64,000 nucleotides of DNA, from assembly GCF_031127815.1 (NCBI RefSeq), contig NZ_JARXHY010000010.1, positions 148,710-212,709 of the forward strand, given 5' to 3'. Made by a program: the position numbers and the translations under genes. The DNA comes from Pelagicoccus sp. SDUM812003 (GTDB lineage: Bacteria; Verrucomicrobiota; Verrucomicrobiia; Opitutales; Opitutaceae). The notes beneath the pieces are model-generated. The model was not told the origin of the DNA. It searched no databases and saw only the letters and a program-made list of their open reading frames with translations. Below, piece by piece: positions 62,897-64,000 of this stretch; the first letter of the stretch is position 1; each line of letters starts with the position of its first letter.

Positions 62897-63931
62897 TCAG
62901 TCGATTTCCTCGCGAATGCGAGGGGCGACTTCTTTCCCGAGCAGTTCGATGGCCTGAATGAGCTGGCTATGGGAGAGGGCGGCCACGGACATCTGAAAAC
63001 TGAAGCGGTCGATCCCGCCAAGGGCCTCGCTGGTGCGCAGGACTTTTTCGGCCACGGTCTGGGGCGAGCCCACGTGAAGGGCGCCTTGGGGTTCGAGCAG
63101 GGCTTCGAACTGGGCCCGAGTGGTGGGAGGCCAGCCTCGTTCCTTGCCGATTTTGGTGAAGGCCCGAGCGTAGCCTGGAAAAAACTCGTCAGCGGCCTGC
63201 TGATCGCTGGGGGCGGCGTAGCCGAGGCAGTGGAGGCCGACTTTTAAGGCTTCGGGCGAGTGGCCAGCTGCCGCGCCCGCTTGGCGGTAGAGGTCGACGA
63301 GCGGTTTGAAGCGATGGGGCTGTCCGCCGATGATGGCGATCATGAGGGGGAGACCGAGGGAACCGGCCCGGACGAAGGACTCGGGGGTACCGCCCACGCC
63401 TAGCCAGACGGGGAGCGGATCTTGCAGCGGCCGCGGATAGACGCCTTGGCCGGAGAGGGCGGGTCGGTGGCGACCGGACCAGGTGACGTGTTCTCTCTGG
63501 CGCAGGGCGAGCAGGAGATCGAGCTTTTCGGCGAAAAGGGAGTCGTAGTCTTCGAGCTCAAGCCCGAAGAGTGGGAAGGCTTCGATGAAGGAGCCGCGGC
63601 CGACGACCATCTCGGCCCGACCTTGGGAGAGCAGGTCGAGAGTAGCGTACTGTTGGAAGACGCGTACCGGGTCGGCGGCGCTGAGCACGGTGACGGCGCT
63701 GGAGAGTCGGATGCGTTCAGTGCGGGCGGCGGCAGCAGCAAGGAGGAGGGCAGGGGAGGAGTCGAGGTACTCCGGACGGTGATGTTCGCCGATGCCGAAG
63801 ACGTCGAGTCCGGCGCGATCGGCGGTTTCGATTTCCTGCAGGAGGTCGGCCACGCGCTGGGCAGGTTTTGGTTCCACGCCGGTCGTCGGGTTGGCGTCCG
63901 TGGCTACGAAGCTGTCGATTCCGATTTGCAT
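62897..63931 (-). CDS. LLM class flavin-dependent oxidoreductase
   Basis: The 344-residue protein has a luciferase-like barrel: [26 protein letters not shown] near the start, [48 protein letters not shown] and [14 protein letters not shown]. It is probably an FMN-dependent monooxygenase or reductase; the substrate cannot be inferred. The ATG at 63929–63931 is clear. The 187 bp before it (62709–62896) and the final 69 bases of the window hold nothing recognised. Confidence 0.92.
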   Translation of the reverse strand: MQIGIDSFVATDANPTTGVEPKPAQRVADLLQEIETADRAGLDVFGIGEHHRPEYLDSSPALLLAAAAARTERIRLSSAVTVLSAADPVRVFQQYATLDLLSQGRAEMVVGRGSFIEAFPLFGLELEDYDSLFAEKLDLLLALRQREHVTWSGRHRPALSGQGVYPRPLQDPLPVWLGVGGTPESFVRAGSLGLPLMIAIIGGQPHRFKPLVDLYRQAGAAAGHSPEALKVGLHCLGYAAPSDQQAADEFFPGYARAFTKIGKERGWPPTTRAQFEALLEPQGALHVGSPQTVAEKVLRTSEALGGIDRFSFQMSVAALSHSQLIQAIELLGKEVAPRIREEID

Positions 63932-64000
63932 ATGGGAGAGAGACGAATGGGACGGGCGATCGCTGGCGGGTTGGGGGTGGCGCGTGACGTCCTCGGCACG

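Overview
The window looks like part of a chromosome from a Gram-negative, marine-type Verrucomicrobiota member (Opitutae/Pelagicoccus-like; this is an inference). The case rests on several features: an ABC-type surface polysaccharide locus, a BlaI–M56 peptidase–TonB-C cassette, propeller hybrid sensor kinases beside glycoside hydrolases, secreted proteins with a verrucomicrobial-style C-terminal module, and the rpmH–rnpA–yidC block. No rRNA, tRNA, CRISPR array or insertion sequence was recognised.

Layout. (1) Positions 1–13.1 kb hold an O-antigen/surface glycan locus. Most of it is visibly AT-rich against the GC-rich remainder. It encodes a GT-C-like membrane protein, a methyltransferase translationally coupled to a kinase-like–coiled-coil–GT2 fusion, a GT4, a zinc-ribbon methyltransferase, Wzt and Wzm exporter subunits, a second GT2 and a second GT4. 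The methyltransferase–kinase–coiled-coil order is that of the WbdD chain terminator/molecular ruler, here split over two genes and fused to a GT2. (2) 13.4–20 kb: metW-like, a divergent H-NOX-like protein, metX, an ECF sigma/anti-sigma pair and amtB. (3) 20.3–22.4 kb: TRAP accessory proteins TatT and TatP/DctP without membrane subunits. (4) 22.6–25.9 kb: yebC, then yidC–rnpA–rpmH on the minus strand. (5) 26–28.8 kb: an orphan metal-binding ABC lipoprotein-like receptor with a repeated palindromic operator, and alkaline phosphatase. (6) 29–40.4 kb: a hybrid two-component sensor, GH5, a PAS kinase, Dps, a PEPCK-like P-loop protein with a divergent AraC regulator, and GH1 beta-glucosidase. (7) 40.5–45.1 kb: BlaI/M56 and small membrane proteins (DUF2721, Ca/Na antiporter, DUF502, MarC). 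(8) 45.2–57.3 kb: an intact GH3 beta-glucosidase, a ~10 kb accessory block, and a decayed near-identical copy of the GH3 3' end. (9) 57.5–64 kb: a NavAb-like sodium channel, an HPF-like protein, regulators, a tautomerase, a PQQ-propeller protein, YheU and a luciferase-like oxidoreductase.

The accessory block is the second candidate for an undescribed system. A small SLATT/DUF4231 two-helix membrane protein lies convergent to a CHASE2–TIR membrane protein. The latter is divergent from a single polypeptide joining FecR, TPRs and an outer-membrane beta-barrel, and is followed by a NIDO-domain secreted protein with three ~295-residue modules. The layout suggests an envelope sensor whose output is a TIR effector. 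Glycan breakdown genes (GH5, GH1, GH3, hybrid sensor) suggest a beta-glucan-using lifestyle. Several genes lack a clear Shine–Dalgarno sequence, so many starts are tentative.
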